DNA of 64,000 bases, from NCBI GenBank assembly GCA_933228895.1, contig OW121851.1:128759624-128823623 (forward strand), in the 5' to 3' direction. Source of the DNA: Platycnemis pennipes. Its lineage: Eukaryota > Arthropoda > Insecta > Odonata > Platycnemididae. This document shows positions 1 to 11,690 of this stretch, in pieces (the stretch's first letter is position 1; every line of letters begins with the position of its first letter). The position numbers and the translations under genes were made by a program. Below the pieces are notes generated by a model, which was given only the letters and a program-made list of their open reading frames with translations, was not told the origin of the DNA and made no database searches.

Positions 1-299
1 TGATTTCGTCTATGGCTCATAGTTATCTGCTTTTCATAGTCAACATTTCCTTTATCTTTCATCATGGCAACTATTATGTGGCGAGGATCCGACTATGACC
101 CCTTTTTTGAGACATTGTTAAAAATAGGCAGCCCGCCAACCACCCGAACATTTCTGGTGACGCAGGGTGTCACATCAAATTTTGTTTTAGGTAACCGTAT
201 TTTCCTTCAATATACCATTATTTTAAATATTATTCATCCAGCCTGCCGGTTCTGAAAAAACCGAACCGCTGAACCGGTGTACCGGAAAACCACCCAGCC
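1..299. other. intergenic, nothing recognised
   Basis: AT-rich sequence with no recognisable gene. At about 243-293 a short cluster of GAACC/GGTTC and CCGG words can fold on itself, but it is too short to assign. Confidence 0.4.
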
Positions 300-1448
300 T
301 TACGCGCACCTATCCCAAGACACTCGGGCGGACCTCTTTCTTACTACGCAGAGGTGGTTCCTTTCGCGGTCCGATCCGTTTGATTTGCGCCTCGGGAGAG
401 ATAGAGGGTGGGAGGGGGGAGGGGAGGTGGTGGGCGTGCGGGGGTAGGGAGCGCATGCGCCCTATGGGGGGAGGAAAAGGGGGTGGGAGGAGGGAGGGTC
501 TGGTCCTCCCCCGAAAGAGCGGAGGTGTGCAGAGCCAGTCGTCTCCGAGGAGCGTCCAGAAAGTGGAGGAGGAGTGTGAGGGGCCTTCTGCATCCGGCCG
601 TGGGTTGCCGCTCCGCGCGTCTGCGGTGGATCCCTTCTTCGGAAAGGGGGGGGAGGAGTGGTGGAGGGCCGGAAAGGTTGGCGGCCACTGCGTACTGGAC
701 CACGACAGGCGGCGACTAGGGATACCTCCGCTTGAGGATAGCAGGAGACAACCCACCATTGGCTACTAGCGAGTGTACAGTGAAAACATCCTCTGATACC
801 CGCGGCTTGAAAAATTAGCCCGGGACTTGAGGAGAACTTTTGCCAGGAGGGGCGCTTAAATTCTTTCTCAATTAGATAAAACACAGGACCCTACGGATAG
901 AAGGAAACAAGGGAAAGTTTTACGCTCGTATGCGGCAAGAGTGAGGGAGGTGACCATAAAATAATACAAGCGCCTCCTCGCTGGGGGCCTAGGGGACAAA
1001 TGCTAGGTCACCCAGTGTCCCCGTGACCCCGAGGGTATTCTGCGCAGCCCTTCCAGCACGAGGAGGGCGACTGGGAGTGCCAAAGTGCTCCTCCCTGAAG
1101 GAGTGGGTCAGAAAGACTGCCCGCCCCCACGCCTCTCTCATGGGATGGGTGCGGGAAGCGGAGGTGATGGTGAGCGCGGTTGGATTATGGACACGCTCCC
1201 GAAGGACCTCCGCGAATGATTAAGTGATTTTTGGGAGTGATTGTGTGTTTCGGGAGTGATTTCGCCAGTAGTGGAGCAGCGGCCGCGGTCTTCGTTCATC
1301 ATATTCCTCCCCAGTCGTTGTCCCTCCCCCCCACTTCCCCCCAAGGGCCCCCTCCGCTGGCTGAGAGCAACAGAGAGAAGGCCTGAGGTGGGAGCTCTGA
1401 AAGGGCCGATTGGGAGAATCTCCAGATAGAGAGGGGGAGGAGGTAAGT
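300..1448 (+). promoter_or_regulatory. GC/CpG-rich block ending near a consensus splice donor
   Basis: This block is far richer in G+C and CpG than the AT-rich flanks, with long purine-rich (GGGGAGG-like) tracts. Overlapping frames on both strands stay open here because stop codons are rare in GC-rich DNA; none has a recognisable domain or a convincing start. Near the right edge an AG|GTAAGT match to the 5' splice-site consensus lies at 1441-1448 on the plus strand. A host promoter with a non-coding first exon is one reading; a GC-rich repeat is another. No downstream exon was identified. Confidence 0.25.
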
Positions 1449-4400
1449 GCCGCGGAGATAAGGCGTGGGCGTGCCACAAGACGGCACTTTAGGCCCCGCT
1501 GAATGACTAAGAAACACGGCAAAACAAAAATGAATCTCTTGTGCGACACTCAACTTTCTAATGGTGAAAAATTTCAACATGTATTTGGGGCATACCACCC
1601 GCACACGAAACACGATTGTTGGCAACTCAATTCCTCAAAATAATTAACTCACAATTTTCAATTAACCTCGAACTAAGGTAGCAATAATATCCGGTGATGG
1701 ATGAATCAATACCTTTAATTATAAGAAGTTTCGAGTTATCTGTATTTGTGAACATAATTGAATAAATTCAAAATAATTAATTTCCTTCACGAGTAGGCAC
1801 CCAAAAAAATGACAAGACGCATGCACGTTTAACTTTGTGAAATCGAGTAAAACACATATGATGAGGATGAATCAGAATTTCCTTGTCTTAGATAAGACTA
1901 AGGATTAAAAAAATCAATGAAATTTAAATTAAAACCATCTTACTCTCCTCTTCATTTATTGAAACTTTCATGTTTTACTTCATCCCAGGAAAAAAATGAA
2001 AATGAAAACATAGAGGGTTATTCGACATGGAACTTTAAGGAGTTAGACCTTTTCAACTGTCACCGAAAAGACAGAGACAATATATACATATTTCGAATGT
2101 ATATTGTCCTCAACAATACCACGATATTCTGTTAACTGCTTAAGGTACCTACAGTGAGACTCCTCCGCCTAAAAATCATCACACAAGACGTTTCCTCATT
2201 TGATGTCCTAGAATTGTCAACACGACGACTTTATAATCGAAGCAAGGAGAATACTTTAGGAGAGTTATGATATTTCAAATTAATTCCTGCTAGTTCCTAT
2301 GGTGGTTGTATGGAAATACGGAAAAAAATACTTTGATTTTAATACGTGCTGCATGTTTATTGTTCAAGAATTTTTAAAGGCCTATTTATAATCAATGACA
2401 GCAAACAAGATTTTTTTCCATAGGACTGCTCAAGACACCTCTTACCGTGAAAATGTAATTCTTTTATATTTGGCTTCATTTAGCCTTGGAGGTATTTTAG
2501 ATGCAATACTTTACATGATCTCCAACAGTAAAGAAAACTGAATAAACTGAAAAGGTGAAAAATGTCGGTAAACTAAAGTAAAACATGTTTGTTGGAATTC
2601 CTACGGCGATCATCCTTAGTCGGAGCAAAACACACTTTAAAACCAAGTTAAACGCCTGAATACTGAAGTAATTTGGGCCTAAGGAGCTTACGGCAAAAGT
2701 ACTTTCAAGTTGTAGGATATTTATTCATTTATTCCATAGCCACGAAACGTAAAGACGCAACAGCTCATAAAAGATACACGTTACCCATTCGGTATATACT
2801 ACTTTAAATGATTATGAGATTGCCTAGACGTGTTAATATTCCGTACTACGAAAAAGTAATGAAAACATTTATGCTGAATTTTTAGCGTAATATATTATGG
2901 AGCTTTTGGTAGCGTACCTATTTTAAAGCCTTGGATATCACATAAAAGACACAACTCAACTACCACTTTAGAGGAGGGCAATACTCAATTTTAAAATCTC
3001 AAATAAGCTTTTAGCTAAAATTTTCTTCCTCGAGCATTTTTATTTGAAAAAAATGTAATTTAAAATTTCAATAAATAGGAAAAATCCACAAATGGAAGTG
3101 AATAACAGATATCTTCTTAGTAGCTCAAGCTTTAGGGAGAAAATATTTCACGCAGAAATCAGCATATTGAATAGAAATGGAGCAATCTTAAAGGCAAACA
3201 TACGCTTTTCCGTAAAGTCGCGAGTATTTTTGAGGAAACGTTTTCGGAAAGAAAAGAACCTTAATATTCCGACTTTCGCGTCTTATAGCCCCTAAAATGC
3301 ATATTACGATATTTGGCGGAGAATCGTTCAAAGGAGAGGCGCATGATGTGAATTTGAATACCAAGAAAGTGAAGGTCAGAGGCACACGAAGAATGTAAAA
3401 AAAAGAGAGGCACAGCAGCAGATGGAATAACTCAAGATTTATAGGCCGTGTTTTGGGCGAGAAAAAGAAATAAAGCCATCGGAAGAAGGATAAGATTTGC
3501 CTGAGCAATGAAAAAGTTCGCCTAAGGTAAGGAATGGATTGGATACAACAGACCAGATGTGAAAATAAAGAAAAAGAGACTTACGGATATAAATGAAAAC
3601 GTTGCATAATTCAGAATCGCAGAAAAAAGCGATGATTAAGAATGTTTTGAAAAGCAGAATTGGGTGAAAATAAAGTGATAAAGATGGGGGAAGTATTTTG
3701 GGAGGTTACATTTGAAGTCATAAAATGCTGAAGTTCTTCGACGAAATGATAAAATGAATGGATAAGTGAATATTGGGATTGATTAATGTGATGTTATGGA
3801 GTGTTAACAGCCTTGCAAGCCTAGCATAAAATATGGAGGGTGAGGAAAAATCAATGGATCGGCCTGAGTGGAAACTATACAAAATTTAAATAGGTAACTG
3901 AAATGGAAAGTTTTTCTTACTTTACCTACTAAATACCTCCTCATGCTTCCCAACAACACAATTTTCCTGTTGACTTCTTAGAGCCATTCAATCCCTCATT
4001 CACAAATGTTTTAAAAATAAGAGATGTCACTTTTCAACGCAATCAACATTTTTATCGACAGCAGTATGCTGTAGACATGATATAAGTGCGATCATTTTCT
4101 TTGCTATTTTGAAAGAGCTTGAATTAATTTCAAGCGAAGTATAATGATTTAACATTTTTCAAATTTCAGACTTAAAATGTCAAAAGACCCAGTTCATGTT
4201 TGTAATTGTGGTTAAAGCCCAATTTATGACACTAATATGAATTGCATAATCTTTCTGCATGAAATCATTTCCTGGGGTAATACGAGCATGTTAGAAATGA
4301 AAATTTGCTCACCCCAGGCTATCGGGCCCTTGGCGATAGGACTCAATAGTTCTGCTACAGACACTTCACTAATGAGATAAAAAATATGACGACGAAAATA

Positions 4401-4753
4401 AATCGTCCAGAACATATACGTGATGATTAATTTTGTGACTAGAAGGATTAAATCTCAGTGGGCGTTCGACAAAGATTAGTCATTCATCCATGATATGGAA
4501 AAATGTTGCAGGCTACGGAGAAACGATACTGTGATCGAATTCAACGCTTCGAGGTTGATACGCGGAGCACATCAATACTCCTACCGTCAGCGAGGAGGAG
4601 TTTCGGGCATAGAGAGTTAAAGCTTTAGCTACTATTTATTGGTGTCCAAGAGAAATATAAAATAGCCAAGTTCTCTCATTCTTGTTCCATTTTAAATTGA
4701 ATGCATGATTTTAGATATTCTTTTGGTATTTCAGTTGTTTTTAGTTTACACTA
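1449..4753. other. AT-rich intergenic stretch, nothing recognised
   Basis: About 3.3 kb of AT-rich sequence with only short, domain-less frames (for example 1917-2135 and 3092-3295 plus, 3188-3508 minus). I see no transposon ends, RNA gene or coding signal. Confidence 0.4.
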
Positions 4754-5050
4754 CACTGTAAAAAGTAGATCTGATTTTAAGGTACAAAAGCGATCTGAAT
4801 TTCAGATGCAACAATTTTAAGACAGGGTATGTTGAATTTCAGCAGTAATATCTTGTCTAAAAATAAGGCAGGTGAACGGCTGAAAATCAGACCATCCAGA
4901 ATCCTGCTTCCTCTGCTTCCTGCTCAACTGCTCCGGTACCAACCATCCATGTTCCTGCCTCTTCCGTACCTTAAATCCGTGTTCCTGCCCTACAACCAGA
5001 CAGCGCTTAAATTCAGATCGCACTGAAAATCAGATCAACTTTTTACAGTG
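4754..5050. mobile_element. TA-flanked MITE with 25-bp inverted ends
   Basis: A 297-bp non-coding element. The left end starts CACTGTAAAAAGTAGATC and the right end, reverse-complemented, starts CACTGTAAAAAGTTGATC; the inverted repeats match over about 25 bp with one mismatch. It is bounded by TA on both sides (4752-4753 and 5051-5052), as expected for Tc1/mariner/pogo-type insertion. The interior carries several direct TTCCTGC-type repeats. There is no transposase, so it is non-autonomous; the mobilising family cannot be named from the termini alone. Confidence 0.75.
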
Positions 5051-5052
5051 TA

Positions 5053-6187
5053 TTAACGAAAGAAATAAAAAAAACTGATATATTTCGACAGTGATTGGAA
5101 GGAGAATTGCCATATTCAAGGTAAAGCATATCACCAGGCAACGACGAAAAGTAAACAAGATTTTCCACCGAATCAGATTTCCCGTAACGCAGTTTTCATG
5201 CGGGATAAAAAGTTCACTTCAGCCGACTGCAAACTCGCAAAGTATACATTTGGAAAGATGGGCGTTACCGATTAGCAATATACGATGAGAAAGGTACGGA
5301 GTGTAACAACGAAAAGAAGGACCAGTACGCGTGGATGCAACTGATACATGAAGGACTTCAGATGTGGGCGAATGCATTGAAAATGCAAGACATCAACTGG
5401 GGAGATCGCATCGCCGCTGATCACTGGAGATTAATATGCCTTTGGCTTCCCTCATTTCATTTAATTAGGCCTTCAATCGGGAAATCAGTTAAGTGCGGCC
5501 ATTCTTTCCTCTCCATCAGGTTCTCATTATTTCAGCCTCCGAAAAAATCCTTTCTTTCATTCTCGTGTTCAGGCGCGTTAGGTAGGCACCTATTGTCACC
5601 AAGGAAGGTACGGCCTCTCATCAGACCTTTCTTCTCCATTGTGAAGCCTTTTGAGTCACCAATCTTTCTATTTCATCCTCCGCGCGCGTTCTTCCTCAAT
5701 TCCACTCCTCCCTTTATTTCCTCTTCAAGAACCTCTTTCTTCCAATTGCTCATTCAAACTTCACCATCCGCCCAACGAGGACTAAATTTTTTTTACTTTT
5801 GGTGCATGTACACCAAAAGTTAAACAATTGAGCGTTCGAATTTCTCTCCCATCCTAGTTTAGAGGAAAACAGTGAATGTAGAATATAAACTCATCGGCGA
5901 AAATTACATACGCATCGATGACAAATATTACTGATCCAATGAAATTTCTTAATGAATATTCAGAAAATCAAAACAAAAACTATGTATCGCAAAGTTGTGC
6001 ATAAAATTCAGCCCATGTAAACGTCTTTCCTCCTAGTTTCCACTGGGAGTGAAAGCTGTGTGAACGCATGAAATAGTATCAGAAATGTTGTGAAAGTGAT
6101 CGACCTTCATTATGATAATATGTTACTCTATAAACTTACGCAATGATTTCATTGCGCCATCACTGCCTTTAACGATGACACTAAATA
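5053..6187. other. intergenic; one unrecognised 162-codon ORF
   Basis: No transposon or gene recognised. A plus-strand frame at 5335-5823 stays open for 162 codons. Its product is rich in Ser, Phe and Pro from a pyrimidine-rich tract and matches no family I know, so it is probably chance. Confidence 0.3.
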
Positions 6188-6199
6188 CCGATATCTAAA

Positions 6200-6533
6200 G
6201 GGGATCGGGTTGGTATGGTGGCTAGAGTAGGCTAGAGTGGTCCTGAGGGCACGGGTTCCATTCCCGGAAGAGGCGGATTTTTCAGTGGCAAAACTGTCTC
6301 CACTTCAGTGCCTATTGGAAGACATTTTCAAGTTCAGTACTCTGTCCGTCGGACTTTAAGCCGTGTTCCCCTTGGCGCCTTTCGTTAAGAGTAGGTTTCT
6401 CTCTACCTGAAGGTAGAAGGATTTCTCTCCACCCTTCCTCCATTCACTGAAAACTCCTACCCAATTACCCGCCTATTCTAAATGGTGCAAATGACCTCAG
6501 CTGTCGGTCGCCTCCCCTGAATAACCAACCAAC
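6200..6533 (+). mobile_element. tRNA-derived SINE, complete, with 12-bp target duplication
   Basis: The first ~80 bases resemble a tRNA gene: an A-box-like GGTGGCTAGAGTAGG region and a B box GGTTCCATTCC at about 6250-6260. An unrelated body of ~250 bp follows, ending in an AACC-type tail (ATAACCAACCAAC). The element is flanked by perfect 12-bp direct repeats CCGATATCTAAA (6188-6199 and 6534-6545), which fixes both ends. This is a pol III-type retroposon with no coding capacity that depends on a LINE for retrotransposition. Its body (the TACTCTGTCCGTCGG and CCTTGGCGCC segments) recurs at 44.9-45.15 kb and 61.63-61.83 kb. Confidence 0.85.
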
Positions 6534-6545
6534 CCGATATCTAAA

Positions 6546-9500
6546 TGGTAGTAAAATTTGTAAGATAAATTTAGTCGATAAATTTACGTGATAAAGTTAA
6601 AGTTAATACAAGGTTAAAATAACCGCAACGGTGATGGATTCATCAATTCCATGTGTACATTATTTGCATTTTATTACCTTCTCAACAATTATATTCATAA
6701 TTTTAGTTCCATTACTCATTCAAGAAAAATTAAATGAAATTGAAGGTCAAGAAGTGTTATACACTGTAGTTATTATACCGTGTAACTCCGTGAGGAATAT
6801 AGAGCCCGAGAACTAAAGTATTCACCTTTTAAAGTAATTACTTTAAATGCCTATTTACAATCATAAGTAGGTTAATACATTGGTAATGGGGAGCATGCAC
6901 TATTTGTTTATAATTATTTGACTGTGAAAGTTATTAGCTAAAATGTGCTTGGTGAAAATTTTGAATAAGAATTAAGTAGTGTTACAAAGACATTTCTCTT
7001 TAAAAGTCTTCCTTTTGGCAGCTTAGAAACACGACGTCATCGCATGACGTCACGGGGCGGTATCACTACGTGCGTTGTTTATCTCTTGTAAGTGGAGGTA
7101 AGTTGTCTAATGAATACGTGGCGAAAACTTTTGTACTTATCTAATTTGTTTAATGCAATAAACTAATGTTTTTCACTATCGTATGTATGGCGTAAGGATC
7201 GCAACGAGCACATTGCCCATCAATTATATAATACATGTAGATATCAAGCAATTTATGGGCAATGTTTGTTTTGACTCCAAGAATCTCGGCTACGAGAAAT
7301 TAGTCGCTGTTGTTTTTCGAATAATGCCACCACAAGGCACGGATTAATATATTAGGTACAAGGTTAGGCCACAAGGTAGTCAATCAAATGTAAATTTTAG
7401 GATTGAGCTTTTTCTAATCCATTCTAATTGATTTTCAGCCATTGTTTCGATGAAGTAGCTGCTAAAAACCTCAAAACAATATTTTCGCTTTTTTCTTCTA
7501 TAATAAACATCTGCTTCCGTAGCAATTGTGGAACCTATACCGTGCAGTTAAGTCAGAAGGTGTTCTGGGTCGCCTGACTTTCGTCACTTTTCGGTAACAT
7601 TTTAACATTATTTAATAATATTTATGGTTGGTATAGGAAACATTTGCTTATGTATTTCAATTTGTGAGAACATCTTTCGCATCACGTTCGCATCACCAAA
7701 ACACGCGAAACAAATTCCATCCATATTCTCCATTGCTGTATCAATTAAGAGGCGGTTTTACAGTTTCCGTCTTAAAGTTTGCCGGCCCTAGATCTAGCCT
7801 TCCTCACCTCAGGTCTCGACAGAAAGATTCGATCTTGAACATTTTCCTTTCATTTGACAAACCCTGCGATACTCATTAATTTTAAAATTATTGAGATCAC
7901 AAGGTATGAACTGGAAGATTTTTTAAAAGTAGCTCGGACTGTTTCAATGCCACAAATTTAATTTGAACTATGTGACATGCCCAAGGCTTCATTTGGAACT
8001 CTAACGATCACCTATAATTTCTAAAATCATTCGTCCATCCTTATCTTGGCAAGAAACTAAGTTACGTTCAGTATTTCAACTGTGGAACTCAAAGCTAAGA
8101 AATGCTATTACCGGGTATATTTTACTTGGAAAATGGAAGACGGTGAACATGTTTTCTTCCAATCACTTCTTCTGCGCCCGTTATCCTCCATTTTTCTGAA
8201 ATACCAACGGAACAACGTATCGGTCACGAACTATATCCCGTAAAATATGACCTGAGCAAATTATGACATTAATACCGGTAAATAATGTGAAAGAGCGTCT
8301 TCCCAAGCTAAGGAACGCAAATTCACAAATATTTTCAGATAAGTGATAGCATTTTCTGAAATAAGAATAGATAGGAATTACACACAAGTCTGGAAAAATT
8401 AAAATGAATGCACGGCAACTTAAAACGGAAGTTACAGCTCTATAGTCGCATTTTATTAAATAAAATGCGAGAGTTAAAGAAAATTGACTGGAATACAAAA
8501 GGTTGCTGTGCATCACCGTATGATGATACGAATCAATCCATACTTTATGTCACCTTAACTTTTTATGATCACTTCTGAAGCATTTTGTTCAGATAGAAAT
8601 AAAGACACTGTCGCACGCTAGTTTCCCTAAATTTCCCCTCCGATACGGAAATTAAAATGGAATTCCACCTTAGAGATGTAAATGGGAGTTGGACTTATTT
8701 CCACCTCGGGATATTTAGAGCCAAATTTCTACAGCAAAAAAAAGTGTCAATTTTATTTAAGCCCGGAGAATGGATATTTCAACATCTTCACTCAATCGCG
8801 TCTTTTATGCGATCGCGTAGATGATTCTAGCGGGATTTGAAAAACCCTCCCTCTTCTCCACAGAAATAGAGACTCAAAACCTAACAGTGGATCTAAAGAT
8901 AGATCTGAAACAAGGCGATTTCAACCACATATGGTGAAACGTTCCTATTCCAACTATAATTTGATTCTGTCTCGCAAGATGGCTCCCAAAATTCATCGCA
9001 CCTCGCGGAAGAATCCTAAAGCAGTCCCTCAAAATGTGAGCTCGCTCTTCCACATTCACTGTGTTTTGCCTTTTTTTCGTCTCTTCGTGACACCCGAGAT
9101 ATTTTTCAAGATCCAAAATTTCATTTTCTACCATCCAGCCTCCACTCAGCCTCCTTCCCCTACCACAACGCTTTCAAAATTCCAATCTTTTTCGATACAT
9201 CGCCTATTCAATCAATATTTCCCATTCGAATTTCCGTCGGGAGGATGTCGATCTCTCGCTTCTTTTCCAGCGTTTCGCAGGGTGTCATCATCGGGTCGGA
9301 GGTCGGAAAAATTTCAATATATGTTCGATAGTCACGCTATATGCTACTTCGAAGGATGGAAGGATGATTATTACGGTACTATTTGTGGTTCATCCAAAAC
9401 ATGCGGAAAAGTGCCGAAAACAAAACATTTTAGAGATTCGTGTCGATACACAAAAAAACATGCAAAGTACTTCATAAATCATAGTTAATTACCTCCCCGG

Positions 9501-9578
9501 TATATCAGCCACATATATTATTCTCGCTTATTGTACGCATAAATGGTTTAAATATTTTAAACCTTTCTGTCCAACTGT
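6546..9578. other. AT-rich intergenic stretch
   Basis: Mostly featureless apart from the CRE/GC-box cluster listed separately. The longest frame is 8931-9488 plus (185 codons); its product has no recognisable domain or signal sequence, and I treat it as unassigned and possibly chance. Confidence 0.35.
7030..7105 (+). promoter_or_regulatory. CRE palindrome pair, GC box and splice donors: candidate promoter
   Basis: Two CRE-type sites lie close together: GACGTCAT at 7033-7040 and the perfect palindrome TGACGTCA at 7045-7052, followed by GGGGCGG at 7054-7060. About 40 bp further are two splice-donor-like words, GTAAGT at 7088-7093 and AG|GTAAGT at 7096-7103. Such clustering is unusual in AT-rich DNA and would fit a TATA-less promoter with a short first exon on the plus strand. 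No coding exon is visible downstream. Confidence 0.3.
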
Positions 9579-9953
9579 TTGTCTGTTACTGTCCTTGAGT
9601 ATGCAGCCAGCGTATGGGATCCGAATGAATTAGGTTTGATTAGAGAACTAGACAGGGTGAAGCATAGAGCAGCTAGGTTCGTTAAAAGGTATTACGATAG
9701 GTTGAGTAGTGTTTCAGAATTAATACAAGAACTAGAGTGGGAATCATTACCAGAGCGTAGGTTAAGGTAGAGATTAAATCTATACGAGAAATTTCAATCG
9801 GATAGCTTTATTGAAGATGTTAGGCACTTATTAAAAACACAAGCGTATTATGCTAGATTCGACCAGATAAATATGATTAGAGAGATAGATTGTCGTACCG
9901 ATAATTTCAAAATGGCATTTTTTCCCTGTACTGTAAGAGAACAGAATAGGTAG
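9579..9953 (+). pseudogene. LINE family B, ORF2 C-terminal fragment
   Basis: The translation matches the region C-terminal to the reverse transcriptase of CR1/L2-type LINEs: EYAASVWDPNELGL, then a basic stretch (HRAARFVKRYYDRL), then EIDCRTDNFKMAFFP near the end. The frame is interrupted by one in-frame TAG (9768-9770) and ends at TAG 9951-9953, so it is a 5'-truncated dead copy. Family B differs from the abundant family A at many residues (PNELGLIRELDRVKHR versus PYEIGLNNELERVQRR), so the two are separate lineages. The 3' UTR and stem-loop continue to about 10167. Confidence 0.8.
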
Positions 9954-10296
9954 CGTAGCAAAGGGATAGGTAGGGGAAATATTTGATAGTAGTCTGTAGA
10001 GCACGATGCATGAATTAATCCCTTAAATACTATATATACTAACAATCTAGTTGCATTAGACTCTATAGGTGCTTGTTTGCATGTCGGTAGTGTATGCTTG
10101 GTGATCTTCACACACTGCCACACACCCTCGCGGTGGCTTTCAGGGTATCGTTTAGATGTAGATAGACGTAGAACTGTTTTCCAATTAAACTATATTACTA
10201 TTGTTTAACACACCCTCGCGGTGGCTTTCAGGGTATCGTTTAGATGTAGATAGACGTAGAACTGTTTTCCAATTAAACTATATTACTATTGTTTAA
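9590..10296 (+). mobile_element. LINE family B 3' fragment with duplicated end
   Basis: Coding remnant plus a 3' UTR that ends in the family-type stem-loop region (CCACACACCCTCGCGGTGG) and a GTAGAT-type tail. The last part of the element plus adjacent flank is present twice in perfect tandem (see the repeat at 10121-10296). Confidence 0.75.
10121..10296 (+). repeat. perfect 88-bp tandem duplication
   Basis: 10121-10208 and 10209-10296 are identical over 88 bp, starting CACACCCTCGCGGTGGC and ending ATTACTATTGTTTAA. The unit spans the 3' terminus of a family B LINE and about 40 bp of flank. Complete identity inside an otherwise decayed fragment points to a very recent duplication or an assembly artefact. 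Confidence 0.95.
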
Positions 10297-10986
10297 CAAA
10301 GTAAAATGGAGTTGTAAATGCTTTTAAAGTCTTCACAAAAGCAATTTTCCATTGAAGATGCAAGATGTTCGACGTGTGTGTGTGTTTGTGTAAGTCAATT
10401 ACTCAAAATTTGATCCATCAAACGATTCGAAACACACTGAAAAACCGATGATAGAACCTTTTGTGAGCCTGACTTCTCTCCACTGAACGCTTTTCACGGG
10501 GGTTGGGTTAAATGGTGCGATATGGATAGGGTGACTCCAAAATTCTAACGCCAATGAACGGGCGGCATTAAACGGTAATTACATTGCCAGCGCAGCCGGA
10601 AAGAAGAATGCGCGCGGGGATCTCACGTCCTCAAGAAGCAGTTCGCGGGTGAGTAATTTCCCTGTTGTTCGGCGCCCACACCCCTTGGCGGGTGCAGCAG
10701 AGGAGACGGAGAGCGAAGGGCTCAAAGGGGGAGGCTGGGGCGCTCGCGAATTTAGTTTGGAGGTGTCGCAATAGATGTGGGCGGTAGAATTATATTGATT
10801 TTTTGGAAAGGGCCTACGCTCTTGAGAGTTGCCATGTTAAACTCGACTCCAGTGATGGATTGCCCTTCCTAGCTCGGTACTTTTATCCTCGAATCATTTC
10901 ACTCGTGAATATAGTATAGGTACATAAAATATCGAATGTATTTATGTATCGAATATACATATATATTCAATTCCTAGGGGTATGAC
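10297..10986. other. intergenic with a GC-rich island at 10560-10760
   Basis: A short CpG-rich island stands out from the AT-rich flanks and contains GCGG|GTGAGTAAT, a good 5' splice-site match with GT at 10649-10650. It could be a first exon or promoter; no domain or downstream exon was recognised. A short GT-rich run lies at 10376-10392. Confidence 0.25.
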
Positions 10987-11511
10987 TAGAGATGGGAAAA
11001 TCACCGTAATTTTAAATTGAGGTAAATTACCGTGGTAAATAACCCCGTGGTAAATTTTCGAAAATAACACCAATTTTCCGGTAATTTTAGTTTTGAGCTG
11101 GAAATCCTGATCAAAGGACTAAAAACGAAATTAAATAGCATTGAGATACAAATTCTGACGCTCATATGAAATATATCACGAAGTTTATCTATTATAACTC
11201 ATTAAAAAAATTATAACGAAGTTGGTAACAACACGCAATTTGCCTCTCTTTTGTCACACTATGAGAACGTTTCCTTCCAAAGATGCGCAATGTGCATTTG
11301 TTATTTTACTCTGAATTAATCATGGACACAATGAAAACGATGTAAACAAAATCGTTTTAGCTACTTAATTTATAATATCACTCATTCCAATGGTTTCTTC
11401 GTGAGGAAGAAATTTTATGAAAAGGAACTTTTCTGAAAATTACGGTAATTTTCAGGGGTGTTGGTAATTTATGAAAGTTACCGCGGTAATTTACCGAGTT
11501 GCTCATCTCTA
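10987..11511. mobile_element. hAT-like MITE with 8-bp target duplication
   Basis: A 525-bp non-coding element with terminal inverted repeats TAGAGATGGG (left) and TAGAGATGAG (right, reverse-complemented). Perfect 8-bp direct repeats GGTATGAC flank it (10979-10986 and 11512-11519), the target-site length used by hAT transposases. Both subterminal regions carry GGTAAATTACCG-type repeats, in opposite orientation. No transposase is present, so it is non-autonomous. Confidence 0.85.
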
Positions 11512-11610
11512 GGTATGACTAAAAATGACAATTTTGTCCTCGTATTATTTCTCTTATGCCCTTCCGTGTCCATTATAAACAACGTTGTTCGATATGCTCA
11601 ACTGAAAATG

Positions 11611-11690
11611 ACTTGATGATAACCCTAGCGGTCGAAACCGGTTGTGTCAAGTAATAATAAAAATTTTGGAAAAAACAAGTGAATGCAGTT
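11611..11690 (+). ncRNA. hammerhead-ribozyme-like core with Penelope-type tail
   Basis: Reading plus: TTGATGAT, a short stem (ACC/GGT around CTAGC), CGAAAC, then the palindrome ACCGGT. A segment follows with the order GTGT..AATAAA..TTGGAAA..CAAGT seen at the other hammerhead-like loci here. The first core base is T instead of the consensus C, and an extra base sits between the core and stem II, so activity is doubtful. Hammerhead ribozymes are known in the terminal repeats of Penelope-like elements, and a Penelope-type reverse transcriptase fossil lies under 1 kb away. Confidence 0.5.

Noticed and set aside
310..884. Several overlapping frames of 100-150 codons on both strands
   Set aside because: They overlap in up to four frames of a purine-rich GC block, encode low-complexity Pro/Ser/Arg or Gly/Arg peptides and show no domain; open length is explained by composition.
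8931..9488. A 185-codon plus-strand frame as a host gene
   Set aside because: No recognisable domain, signal peptide, splice context or codon pattern; probably chance.
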